A stretch of DNA of 13,906 nt, taken from Bordetella parapertussis (GTDB lineage: Bacteria; Pseudomonadota; Gammaproteobacteria; Burkholderiales; Burkholderiaceae_B). A model generated the notes under the pieces. That model had not been told where the DNA came from and ran no database searches. It worked only from the letters and a program-made list of their open reading frames with translations. Each line of letters starts with the position of its first letter. Within the stretch, counting starts at the first letter, position 1. Where the stretch lies: the NCBI GenBank assembly GCA_945903445.1, contig CAMDNZ010000064.1, forward strand, positions 1-13,906. Reading direction: 5' to 3'. The position numbers and the translations under genes are program-made. Of this stretch, positions 1 to 6,839 are shown piece by piece.

Positions 1-204
1 CACGTTCAAGCCATGCCCACCGCTTTCGAAAAAGGCGTGTACGGAGTCGGCGAAACCATCTAACGGCGCTTCGATCCGGCCGTAATCCAGCAACAGGCCG
101 GTTTGGCGGGCGAATTGAGCATGAATGTCAGGCGAGCGGCTGTGCGCAACAGGGTGGCCGATGACCGCGCAGCGACGGGCTTTGGGCGTTGGGGACGAAG
201 TCAT
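1..204 (-). CDS. aroE: Shikimate dehydrogenase AroE, N-terminal 68 residues (cut by window edge)
   Basis: This is the first 68 codons of shikimate dehydrogenase, which reduces 3-dehydroshikimate to shikimate with NADPH in the cytoplasmic shikimate pathway. The reverse-strand translation begins MTSSPTPKARRCAVIGHP. It contains the substrate-binding signature GHPVAHSRSP near residues 16-25, which in the family holds the shikimate-contacting serines. The visible part ends GGHGLNV, where the family continues with the catalytic-lysine segment, so the rest lies left of the window. The start ATG overlaps the TGA of the upstream TonB-type gene as ATGA, which suggests translational coupling and makes aroE the fifth visible gene of the mpl operon. 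No frameshift is seen in the visible part. A second shikimate-pathway gene, aroQ, lies in the other operon of this window. Confidence 0.93.
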   Translation of the reverse strand, partial: MTSSPTPKARRCAVIGHPVAHSRSPDIHAQFARQTGLLLDYGRIEAPLDGFADSVHAFFESGGHGLNV

Positions 205-1079
205 GGCGCGCGAGTATCCAGTGTGTCGTTCACGAAGTGCCATGTACGGGTGATGGTCAACCGGTCGGCGACGGCGGCAAGTTCGGGCGGGAAGGGGGCC
301 GATAGCTGAACGATACGTCGAGCCGCCAGATTCAGTGCCGGATTGCGCGCGGGTCGGTCGATGTCGGTGGCGACCACGCGGCCATCGGCGGCCAGCGTGA
401 CGGACATCCGCAGGCTCGCGCCTGCGCCGCGTCCTTCAGCCGGGAAGTGTCGGGTGCCGATCGTCTCGATGCGAGTGCGCCACCCGTCGGCATACGCGGC
501 ATAAGAAACTTGCATGGCAGCGGGGGCGACAAACGCCCGGCGCGGTGCCCGGCTGTCGCGCTCGATGCGCTCGGCCAGCGCGGCAATCTGAGCGTTCAGC
601 ACGGCGCTCGTTTGCGATGCGTCCGCGTTACCGGGCGTGGGTGCGTCCTGCCAAGGATGAGCATGGGGTCGTTCGGCCGCAACCTTGCGCTCGGCCGTCA
701 AACGCGTCAGCAGACGAAGCTGCTCGACCTCTAATTCGGCTTGGCGTTTGCGTAAAGCTTCGAGGACGATCGTGTTGGGCGACGGTCCCGTATGCGGTAG
801 CGGCGTGGCCAGGGCGCCGGGGCGTTCGGTGCCACCGCCGTCGACGTTTTGCTGAGCAACTACTTCGGGGACGAGCGGAGCGTCTTCGCTGCGGGCGTTC
901 ACCAGCGCGACCGTCAGCGGACGAGCGGGTGTTTGGCGGGTCGGTGTTGCGGCGGGGGGCCACCCCATCGCCACGGCATGCACGCCCAGCGACACCGCGA
1001 TCCCCAACCAGAGGTAGTGAGGTGCGGCATGCGACGGGCGCCGGGAGGCGCGGGCGAGGGGTGGCGACGTGGCGTTCAC
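201..1079 (-). CDS. TonB C-terminal-domain protein (energy-transducer-like)
   Basis: This 292-residue protein has a TonB-like layout. A short cytoplasmic N-terminus is followed by one membrane segment at about residues 22-40 (YLWLGIAVSLGVHAVAMGW). Next comes a periplasmic region with a charged heptad-like stretch near 105-135 that looks like a coiled coil, and then a C-terminal domain from about 190. That domain carries HFPAEGRGAGASLRMSVTLA, a DGRVVATDI strand and a SAPFPPEL segment, matching the TonB_C pattern of G-x-V, DG-x-V and PFPP. TonB proteins pass inner-membrane proton-motive energy to outer-membrane receptors. No ExbB, ExbD or receptor gene is nearby, so its partners are unknown. 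The classical Pro/Lys-rich spacer is weak. I chose the GTG start because later in-frame starts would remove the membrane segment. It lies 9 nt after the exonuclease stop and overlaps aroE by 4 nt. Confidence 0.8.
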   Translation of the reverse strand: MNATSPPLARASRRPSHAAPHYLWLGIAVSLGVHAVAMGWPPAATPTRQTPARPLTVALVNARSEDAPLVPEVVAQQNVDGGGTERPGALATPLPHTGPSPNTIVLEALRKRQAELEVEQLRLLTRLTAERKVAAERPHAHPWQDAPTPGNADASQTSAVLNAQIAALAERIERDSRAPRRAFVAPAAMQVSYAAYADGWRTRIETIGTRHFPAEGRGAGASLRMSVTLAADGRVVATDIDRPARNPALNLAARRIVQLSAPFPPELAAVADRLTITRTWHFVNDTLDTRAP

Positions 1080-1088
1080 CCAGGCATT

Positions 1089-2990
1089 CTAATCGCCGGC
1101 GACGGCAGGCTGCACTTCTGCGACGAAGCGGGCCTCGGCCTCCAAAGCGACTTCGTCGAAACTCAGCAGGTCGATTTCGACCTCGGCACCCCGTGCCAGT
1201 GCAGGCAGCCCGCCCACTCGCATCACCAGTGGTGCGTGGGCCAGGCGCACCAGGTCGTCGCGCAGTACGTGGGCGGTCGTGCGGCCGACGCCCTGTTGCT
1301 GCAACCAGCGCAGGCACCAGTAGCGTTCCATACCGTTCTGAAACTCGGACCAGGCGCCGTACTGCGCATCGAACGCGCTGATGATGGCGAACAGATCGGC
1401 ATCGCGCGGTTTGAAGGGGGCCACCAGACGCGCCGACACGCCGTGCTCGACCGCCGACAGCAACTGCCATTGGTTGACCAGATCGACATAGCGGCGCAAG
1501 GGTGACGTGCTCCAGGCGTACTGAGGCACGCCGATCGCCTCGTGCGGGAGGGCTTGCGTGCTCATGCGAACCCGGCCCGCCTGCTGCGAACGATAGATGC
1601 CCGGCAGGCCGTACTCGGCCAGCAGGCCGCCCCACAGGTTATTGGCCAGGATCATGTATTCGGCCACCATGCGATCCAAGGGTGCGTTGCGCTGACGCGG
1701 CACCAGGCGGACCGGCGTGTCGGGATCGTCGGCGCTGCCATCCAGGTAGAAGCTGTATTCGACCCGGTTGTTGTTCTCGGGCTTGCCGCGCACCTCGTCG
1801 CGTCGTGCCGACAGCTGGCCCGCCAGTTGCCACAAAGGGCGTAACCAGTGGCCGTAAGGCATGTCGGCTGCCGGATCGTTCAGCAGCGCCTCGGTAACGC
1901 TGGCTTCGAGGTGGTTGTGACGCAGGTTCTCGCGCACCTCGATGCGTTCGATGCGCGATTCCGACGCCAGGATGTCGCCTGTGGCCAAGTCGGCGGTCAC
2001 GTACAAGGACAGCGCAGGCACTGCGCGCCCGGCGTCCAGGGAGAACGCTTCGATCACGGCATCGGGCTGCATGGGGATCTTGTCGCCCGGCATGTACACC
2101 GTGGACAGGCGCTGCCGCGCCAGATCGTCCAGGACGCTGCCCGGCGTGACGGCCAAGCCGGGGGCGGCGATGTGTATGCCGACCTGAACCTGATTGTCCG
2201 GCAGCACTTTCACCGACAGCGCGTCGTCGATTTCGGTGGTGGTGGAGTCGTCTACCGAATAGGCTTCGGCATCGGACAGGGGCAGATTGGCACCCACTGG
2301 CGGCAGCTCGACTGCGGGGAATGCACGTCCGCGCGGGAAGTGGTTGGCCAAAAAGCGGCGCTGATGCAGCGCCAGCGGATGCGGCCACGCGCCCAATTCG
2401 AGCAACAGGCGCTCGACCGGCAGACGGCGTTCCGCGGCCGCGGCGTCCAACGCCTTCCAGGCTTGCGTGTTCTTGTCCGGTTTGGTCAGCACGCTGTCGG
2501 CCAGCGCGGCCACTTCGGCAGGTAGGCGACCGGCCAGCATCTCGTCGACCCAGGTCTGTTGTTGACGGGCTGCCTGCGCTTTTTTCTCGATGGCGGCCAA
2601 GGCCGCTTGCAAGATCTCGGGCGGTGCCGGGCGATAGCGCCCTTTCCCTTTACGGTGGAAATAGGCAGGTGCGCCGTGGAGCCTAAACAGGATGGCGGCT
2701 TTTTCAACGGGCGTTGCAGTATGGCCGAAATAATCGGTGGCCAAGTCGGCGGCGTCGAACTCCTCTTGCGGCGCGCATTCCCACAGGAACACCAGATCGA
2801 CAGTGGCCGCTAACTCTGCCGCCTGAGTGAGCAGCACGACAGGTGCAGGCTGCTCAAAGGTGAACAGCGCATTGGCGCGCTTGACTTTGCTGCGCTTGCC
2901 CGTCTCGGATTCGACGTGCAGGCTGGTGTCCGTTTCGGACAGGATGTGACCGGCGCGGAAACTGCCGTCGTCTTCGTAAAAAACATGCAT
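1089..2990 (-). CDS. RNase II/R (RNB) family 3'-5' exoribonuclease
   Basis: This 633-residue protein is close in length to E. coli RNase II (644). These enzymes degrade single-stranded RNA processively from the 3' end using two metal ions. The RNB core begins near residue 240 with AYSVDDSTTTEIDDALSV. Aligned to RNase II D201/D207/D209/D210, this gives D247, E253, D255 and D256, so the second acidic ligand is Glu. Further RNB hallmarks are STVYMPGDKIPM, EYMILANN, GIYRSQQ and YAWSTSPLRRYVDLVNQWQ near the C-terminus, followed by a short S1/OB-like tail. The N-terminal part (MHVFYEDDGSFRAGHIL) resembles the compact OB region of betaproteobacterial VacB/RNase II homologues. The ATG at 2990 avoids overlap with yqiA, whose stop is 14 nt upstream; a longer reading to 3224 would run through yqiA. 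It may be annotated rnb elsewhere. Confidence 0.92.
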   Translation of the reverse strand: MHVFYEDDGSFRAGHILSETDTSLHVESETGKRSKVKRANALFTFEQPAPVVLLTQAAELAATVDLVFLWECAPQEEFDAADLATDYFGHTATPVEKAAILFRLHGAPAYFHRKGKGRYRPAPPEILQAALAAIEKKAQAARQQQTWVDEMLAGRLPAEVAALADSVLTKPDKNTQAWKALDAAAAERRLPVERLLLELGAWPHPLALHQRRFLANHFPRGRAFPAVELPPVGANLPLSDAEAYSVDDSTTTEIDDALSVKVLPDNQVQVGIHIAAPGLAVTPGSVLDDLARQRLSTVYMPGDKIPMQPDAVIEAFSLDAGRAVPALSLYVTADLATGDILASESRIERIEVRENLRHNHLEASVTEALLNDPAADMPYGHWLRPLWQLAGQLSARRDEVRGKPENNNRVEYSFYLDGSADDPDTPVRLVPRQRNAPLDRMVAEYMILANNLWGGLLAEYGLPGIYRSQQAGRVRMSTQALPHEAIGVPQYAWSTSPLRRYVDLVNQWQLLSAVEHGVSARLVAPFKPRDADLFAIISAFDAQYGAWSEFQNGMERYWCLRWLQQQGVGRTTAHVLRDDLVRLAHAPLVMRVGGLPALARGAEVEIDLLSFDEVALEAEARFVAEVQPAVAGD

Positions 2991-3004
2991 GAGAATGGGG
3001 TCGC

Positions 3005-3631
3005 TCAGTTCGGGGGGGTGAGGGCGGCAGGGCCGCCTCGGCGCGCAAAATTCAGAACCATCGGAACATAGCTGGCGAAATCGGACAGGCCATGATCCGA
3101 ACCATCGATGATGTGTTGTGCTGCGCCGGTATAACGTTGCGCCATTTCGCGCCAATCGAGAACTTCGTCTCCTTTGGCTGCGATCAGTAGATAGCGCTCG
3201 ACACGCGTGAGCGTCGGTATCCATAGCTTGCGTAATTCTTCCACATATTCGGGCAGGAATACGAATGGCGCATTGGCATGATACTGCTGGTGTTCACCGA
3301 CCTGGGTCGTCAGATCGCGGGCCGCGTGTATGCAGGGGTTCAGTACAATGGCTCGGCAACCTGTGCGCTCGGCGATCCAGGTAGCGTAGTAGCCACCCAG
3401 GGACGATCCGATGACGGTCAGGGTGTCGGCAGGAACGGCGTCTGCGCGCTTGTTCTTCAGAACGGATTCGGCCAGGGCGAGCGCCAATTGGGTAGCTGCC
3501 AGCGGGCTGGCAGGCAATTGCGGACAGCTCCAATCGGCCGCACGGCCCTCCGAGGCCAGCAGGTCGGAGAGCAGCGATGCCTTGAAGGAGGCCGGGGCCG
3601 ATCGGAAGCCATGGAGATAAAGAATATGCAC
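3005..3631 (-). CDS. yqiA: YqiA/YcfP-type alpha/beta-hydrolase (predicted esterase)
   Basis: This 208-residue small esterase belongs to the YqiA/YcfP group. The protein opens HILYLHGFRSAPASFKA, the usual first strand and oxyanion loop (HGF). The nucleophile elbow is GSSLGG, with Ser77 as nucleophile. The likely acid is in KGDEVLDW (Asp155 or Asp159), and the histidine is His180 in GSDHGLSDF, so the whole triad is visible. Family members hydrolyse short acyl esters in vitro; the physiological substrate is not known. The start codon is GTG, backed by AAGGA 8 nt upstream. The gene begins 15 nt after the mpl stop and ends 14 nt before the exonuclease start, so it sits inside the operon. No signal peptide is seen, so the protein is cytoplasmic. 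Confidence 0.88.
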   Translation of the reverse strand: MHILYLHGFRSAPASFKASLLSDLLASEGRAADWSCPQLPASPLAATQLALALAESVLKNKRADAVPADTLTVIGSSLGGYYATWIAERTGCRAIVLNPCIHAARDLTTQVGEHQQYHANAPFVFLPEYVEELRKLWIPTLTRVERYLLIAAKGDEVLDWREMAQRYTGAAQHIIDGSDHGLSDFASYVPMVLNFARRGGPAALTPPN

Positions 3632-3639
3632 GGCGGCGG

Positions 3640-3644
3640 TCCTT
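3640..3644 (-). promoter_or_regulatory. Ribosome binding site fixing the yqiA GTG start
   Basis: AAGGA on the minus strand lies 8 nt before the GTG at 3631, within the 15-nt gap after the mpl stop codon. There is no in-frame ATG at the N-terminal end of the conserved HILYLHG strand, so this site supports GTG initiation. Confidence 0.7.
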
Positions 3645-3646
3645 GT

Positions 3647-5035
3647 TCAAACGCCTGCTGGGGCAATGTGGCGGGCGCGTAGCCGGTCCAGCAGCAAGTC
3701 GTGGATACCGCCAAAGCTGCCGTTGCTCATGACCAAAATATGATCGCCGGGTTGGGCTGCCGCGCATACGGCCTCGGCCAAGACCTGGAGGTCGTCGCTG
3801 GCGAACGCTCGATCGCCCAGCGGTGCCAGCACCTCGGCAGGTTTCCAGCCCAGCGCGTGTTTGCCCTCGGACGCGCCGAAGCAGAACACGGCATCGGCCA
3901 AGGACAGCGCCTCGGGCAGTCGGGCCGCCATGGTGCCCAGCTTCATAGTGTTGGAGCGGGGTTCGAGCACGGCCAGAATGCGCGCCGCGCCGACCTGACG
4001 CCGCAGTCCGGCAACGGTGGTGGCGATGGCCGTCGGATGATGGGCGAAGTCGTCGTAGACGCGCACGCCATCGACCGTTCCACGCAACTCCATACGCCGC
4101 TTCACGCCAGCGAAAGTAGATAGCGCGCCTGTGGCGGTGGCCGGTGCTACACCTACATGCGCGGCAGCAGCGATTGCCGCCAGTGCATTGGCGCGATTGT
4201 GTTCGCCGGTCAGCGCCCAGCTCACTCGGCCGACCGATGACCCCTGGTGTTGCACATCGAAATGACCGGCGTCGTCGGCAGGGCCAGTCTGCCACAGACC
4301 GTCCGGACCGAAGGTCTCGACGGGTGTCCAGCAGCCTCGGTCGAGGACGCGGGCGATGTTGGCGTCATGCACCGGGACGACCAATGCGCCGCTCGCGGGC
4401 ACGGTGCGAACCAGATGATGAAACTGGGTTTCGATGGCGGCCAGATCGGGGAAAATGTCGGCGTGATCGAATTCGAGGTTGTTCAATATGGCCGTGCGCG
4501 GGCGGTAATGCACGAACTTCGAGCGTTTGTCGAAAAACGCGGTGTCGTACTCGTCGGCCTCGATCACGAAATGCGGGCGGGCCGGATCGAAGCGTGCCGA
4601 TACCCCCAAGCCGGGCGCGACGCCGCCGATCAGGTAGTTGGGCGTCAAGCCTGCTTGTTCGAGTATCCAGGCCAGCATGGCGCTGGTAGTGGTTTTGCCG
4701 TGCGTGCCGGCAACCGCCAGAACGTGCTGACCAGCCAGCACGTGATCGCCTAACCATTGCGGGCCCGACACATAGGGCATGCCTCGGTCGAGAATGGCTT
4801 CCATGAGCGGGTTGCCCCGGCTGACGATGTTGCCGATGACGAACAGGTCGGGCGCCAAGTTCAGTTGATTGGCGTCGAATCCCTCGATCAACTCGATACC
4901 CTGCTCGCTTAGCTGAGTGCTCATCGGGGGGTAGACGGCCGCGTCGCAGCCGGTGACGCGATGCCCGGCGGCGCGTGCGATAAGGGCCAATCCCCCCATG
5001 AACGTCCCGCAAATACCGACAATGTGCAGATGCAT
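3647..5035 (-). CDS. mpl: UDP-MurNAc:L-alanyl-gamma-D-glutamyl-meso-DAP ligase Mpl
   Basis: This 462-residue Mur-ligase reattaches the recycled murein tripeptide to UDP-MurNAc, feeding peptidoglycan recycling in the cytoplasm. The N-terminal nucleotide-sugar domain begins MHLHIVGICGTFMGGLALIA, with the glycine-rich loop at residues 7-15. The ATP-binding P-loop AGTHGKTTT is at 109-117. The middle domain contains IEADEYDTAFFDKRSKFVHY (158-177) and ILNNLEFDHADIF, which are typical of Mpl rather than MurC. The C-terminal Mur domain has RRMELRG, DDFAHHPTA and the ending SNGSFGGIHDLLLDRL. Length matches the family (about 450-460). AGGAG lies 9 nt before the ATG. It is the first gene of the minus-strand operon and faces tlpA divergently across 63 bp. 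Confidence 0.97.
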   Translation of the reverse strand: MHLHIVGICGTFMGGLALIARAAGHRVTGCDAAVYPPMSTQLSEQGIELIEGFDANQLNLAPDLFVIGNIVSRGNPLMEAILDRGMPYVSGPQWLGDHVLAGQHVLAVAGTHGKTTTSAMLAWILEQAGLTPNYLIGGVAPGLGVSARFDPARPHFVIEADEYDTAFFDKRSKFVHYRPRTAILNNLEFDHADIFPDLAAIETQFHHLVRTVPASGALVVPVHDANIARVLDRGCWTPVETFGPDGLWQTGPADDAGHFDVQHQGSSVGRVSWALTGEHNRANALAAIAAAAHVGVAPATATGALSTFAGVKRRMELRGTVDGVRVYDDFAHHPTAIATTVAGLRRQVGAARILAVLEPRSNTMKLGTMAARLPEALSLADAVFCFGASEGKHALGWKPAEVLAPLGDRAFASDDLQVLAEAVCAAAQPGDHILVMSNGSFGGIHDLLLDRLRARHIAPAGV

Positions 5036-5055
5036 AGCTCTATTCTCCTGGCCGC

Positions 5056-5061
5056 ATTGTA
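5056..5061 (-). promoter_or_regulatory. Possible -10 element of the mpl operon
   Basis: TACAAT on the minus strand (five of six matches to TATAAT) lies 20 nt before the mpl ATG in the only gap upstream of the operon. No good -35 box is present at 16-18 nt spacing, and the predicted transcript would begin close to the AGGAG site. This is a weak inference. Confidence 0.25.
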
Positions 5062-5098
5062 GAGGGCTTGGCGCTTTGCCACCGGTTATGATGCCGCC

Positions 5099-5683
5099 AT
5101 GAGTTCACGTCGTTTGAAGATTGCGGGATGTGTCGTGGCGGGGTTGCTCGTCGCGGCCGCGGCCCTGGCCTTGGTTTCGGGTGTCCCAGCTTCCGGGGAC
5201 GGTGCGCGCACGCCGTTGGACACCGCACGCAGTCGGTCTGGCGATAGCGATGTGCCGGAATCTCTATGGTCCTTAACGCTGCCATCGCCGTGGGGTGAGC
5301 CGGTGGCCATGGCATCCATGCGCGGTCGGCCTGTCGTGGTCAATTTCTGGGCTACCTGGTGCGCACCATGCGTGAAAGAAATGCCTGACTTGGACCGGTT
5401 ACAGCGTGAGCATCCTCACGTACGGTTCGTCGGTATCGGCATCGATTCCGCCGCTAATATTCGCACCTTCTTGCAAAAGGTTCCTGTGGCGTACCCCTTG
5501 ATGGTGTTTGAAACGGGCGGCACCAGTGCGTTACGTCGGCTAGGCAACCCGACGGGCGGTTTGCCATATACCTTGGTGCTGGATGCCCAAGGGCGCGTCG
5601 CACACACTATACTAGGGCAGGTCGATCCCGCTGCGTTGGCCGCTCAGTTGGCTATTCAGTTGCCGAAATCGGATCGGCCGTAA
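5099..5683 (+). CDS. TlpA-family thioredoxin-like thiol:disulfide reductase
   Basis: This 194-residue exported or membrane-anchored thioredoxin-fold protein has an N-terminal hydrophobic segment at about 8-30 (AGCVVAGLLVAAAALALVSG) after a basic SSRRLK start. This acts as a signal or anchor and places the fold in the periplasm. The redox motif WCAPC is at residues 87-91 within NFWATWCAPCVKEMPDLDRL. The cis-proline loop is LPYT (Pro156) in GGLPYTLVLDAQGRV. Such proteins reduce periplasmic disulfides, for example during cytochrome c or cytochrome oxidase assembly; no such client gene is nearby, so the target is unknown. Cys11 in the membrane segment is not in a lipobox. The Shine-Dalgarno is weak (GGTTATGATGCCGCC before ATG). 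It is divergent from mpl and 193 nt upstream of aroQ. Confidence 0.9.
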   Translation: MSSRRLKIAGCVVAGLLVAAAALALVSGVPASGDGARTPLDTARSRSGDSDVPESLWSLTLPSPWGEPVAMASMRGRPVVVNFWATWCAPCVKEMPDLDRLQREHPHVRFVGIGIDSAANIRTFLQKVPVAYPLMVFETGGTSALRRLGNPTGGLPYTLVLDAQGRVAHTILGQVDPAALAAQLAIQLPKSDRP

Positions 5684-5729
5684 TCTTCCAGTTGCTGCCA
5701 ATGTGCGATAGTGTCTCAGCCCTTCTTAA

Positions 5730-5752
5730 ATGTTGCTAATTTGCGGCAACAT
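5730..5752. promoter_or_regulatory. Perfect 7-bp inverted repeat between tlpA and aroQ
   Basis: ATGTTGC and GCAACAT form perfect arms around a 9-nt AT-rich spacer (TAATTTGCG), 46 nt after the tlpA stop and about 125 nt before the aroQ start. No T-tract follows, so it does not look like an intrinsic terminator. The geometry fits a dimeric regulator operator. A chance inverted repeat of this size is possible. Confidence 0.35.
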
Positions 5753-5876
5753 GCAGCCATGTTCACAGCAGGCGTTCCACGCCGCATGTTATTGTCCGCG
5801 GGCGGAGAAATAGACAAATGGCGTGATTTGTCGTAAAAACCTGCCTTATCGACGGACTTGCCGTAACTTTTCCTCA

Positions 5877-6311
5877 ATGGCGCAACGCATCCTAGTCTTG
5901 TACGGTCCGAACTTGAACCTCCTGGGTACGCGAGAGCCCCAGGTGTACGGTCGCCGTACGCTTGCACAGATCGATGCCGGATTGGTCGAGCTGGGCACGC
6001 GATTGGGTGTGACGATCGAGACGTTTCACAGCAACCACGAAGGCGTATTGATCGACAGGATTCAATCGGCTCGTACCGACGGCACCGAATTCGTCGTGAT
6101 CAACGCAGGTGCCTACACCCATACCAGTGTGGCGATTCGCGATGCCTTGTCCGGTGTGGCGCTGCCATGTGTCGAAGTCCATTTGTCGAATGTTCATCAG
6201 CGCGAGGCTTTTCGCCACCATTCTTACCTTTCCGATATCGCTGTCGGCGTGATCTGCGGTCTGGGCGAGTTCGGTTACGAGGCCGCCGTGCGATTTGCCG
6301 CCGGGCGTTGA
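5877..6311 (+). CDS. aroQ: Type II 3-dehydroquinate dehydratase AroQ
   Basis: This 144-residue protein has the usual length for type II dehydroquinases, the dodecameric enzymes that convert 3-dehydroquinate to 3-dehydroshikimate. It shows all family signatures: YGPNLNLLGTREPQVYG near residues 8-24, with the catalytic Tyr in the YG pair and the lid Arg in TREP. It also has HSNHEG, INAGAYTHTS (substrate-binding Asn and catalytic His), EVHLSNVHQREAFRHHSYLS (His and Arg contacting substrate) and GVICGLGEFGY. The first signature residue is Tyr where many homologues have Asn or His. I preferred the ATG at 5877 over the in-frame GTG at 5823 because the family begins just before the first beta strand (ILVLYGPNLN). 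The Shine-Dalgarno is poor. It is followed by accB after 74 nt, the usual aroQ-accB-accC order. Confidence 0.96.
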   Translation: MAQRILVLYGPNLNLLGTREPQVYGRRTLAQIDAGLVELGTRLGVTIETFHSNHEGVLIDRIQSARTDGTEFVVINAGAYTHTSVAIRDALSGVALPCVEVHLSNVHQREAFRHHSYLSDIAVGVICGLGEFGYEAAVRFAAGR

Positions 6312-6385
6312 TCGCCGCGGCTTTCATTTCAACCTTTTCACACGCGCGCAGCACACACGCGTTTCTCTACAATCGGGAAGTATCC

Positions 6386-6838
6386 ATGGATCTCAGAAAG
6401 CTCAAGACGTTGATCGACCTCGTTGCCGAATCCGGCATTGCCGAGCTCGAAATTACCGAAGGCGAAGGCAAGGTTCGTATCGTCAAGTTTTCTCAAACCT
6501 TGCAGCCGGTGGCTTACCAGCAAGGCGAAATAGCACCTGTCCATGCTGCGGCGCCCGCTGCTGCACCAGCGGCGCCGGCCGCAACTGTTGCGCCCGTCGT
6601 GACCGGTCATGTGGTGAAGGCGCCAATGGTCGGTACGTTTTACCGTGCACCAAACCCGGGTGCCGCGCCGTTCGTCGAAGTCGGCCAAGCGGTGAAGGAA
6701 GGCGAGCCGCTGTGCATCATCGAAGCGATGAAGCTGCTGAACGAAATTGAAGCTGACAAGTCTGGCGTGATCAAGGAAATTCTCGTCGAGAACGGCGAGC
6801 CTGTGGAATACGGTCAACCTCTGTTCGTGATCGGCTGA
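6386..6838 (+). CDS. accB: Biotin carboxyl carrier protein of acetyl-CoA carboxylase, AccB
   Basis: This 150-residue BCCP carries covalently bound biotin between the carboxylase (AccC) and the carboxyltransferase (AccA/AccD) in the first step of fatty-acid synthesis. The N-terminal part (MDLRKLKTLIDLVAESGIAE) is the conserved AccC-contact helix. An Ala/Pro-rich hinge spans about residues 54-70, and a biotinyl domain follows from VKAPMVGTFYRAPNPGAAPF to the end. The biotin acceptor is Lys116 in IEAMKLLNEIEAD. The ATG at 6386 gives the usual length, with GGGAAG a few nt upstream; an in-frame reading from 6167 overlaps aroQ and is rejected. A single base separates its stop from the accC start, so the pair is translationally linked. 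In E. coli, AccB represses its own operon; nothing here shows whether that holds. Confidence 0.98.
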   Translation: MDLRKLKTLIDLVAESGIAELEITEGEGKVRIVKFSQTLQPVAYQQGEIAPVHAAAPAAAPAAPAATVAPVVTGHVVKAPMVGTFYRAPNPGAAPFVEVGQAVKEGEPLCIIEAMKLLNEIEADKSGVIKEILVENGEPVEYGQPLFVIG

Positions 6839-6839
6839 T

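Noticed and set aside
545..1381. Several plus-strand open frames of 200-280 codons opposite the TonB-type and exonuclease genes
   Set aside because: They are Arg/Pro/Ala-rich antisense shadows without a credible ribosome site or domain.
2991..3224. N-terminal extension of the RNB exonuclease to 3224
   Set aside because: The extra residues are Arg/Ser-rich, overlap yqiA and match no RNB family N-terminus; the ATG at 2990 fits family length and operon spacing.
6368..6373. TACAAT before accB as a -10 promoter element
   Set aside because: No -35 box lies at usable distance, and the implied transcript would start inside the ribosome binding site of accB.
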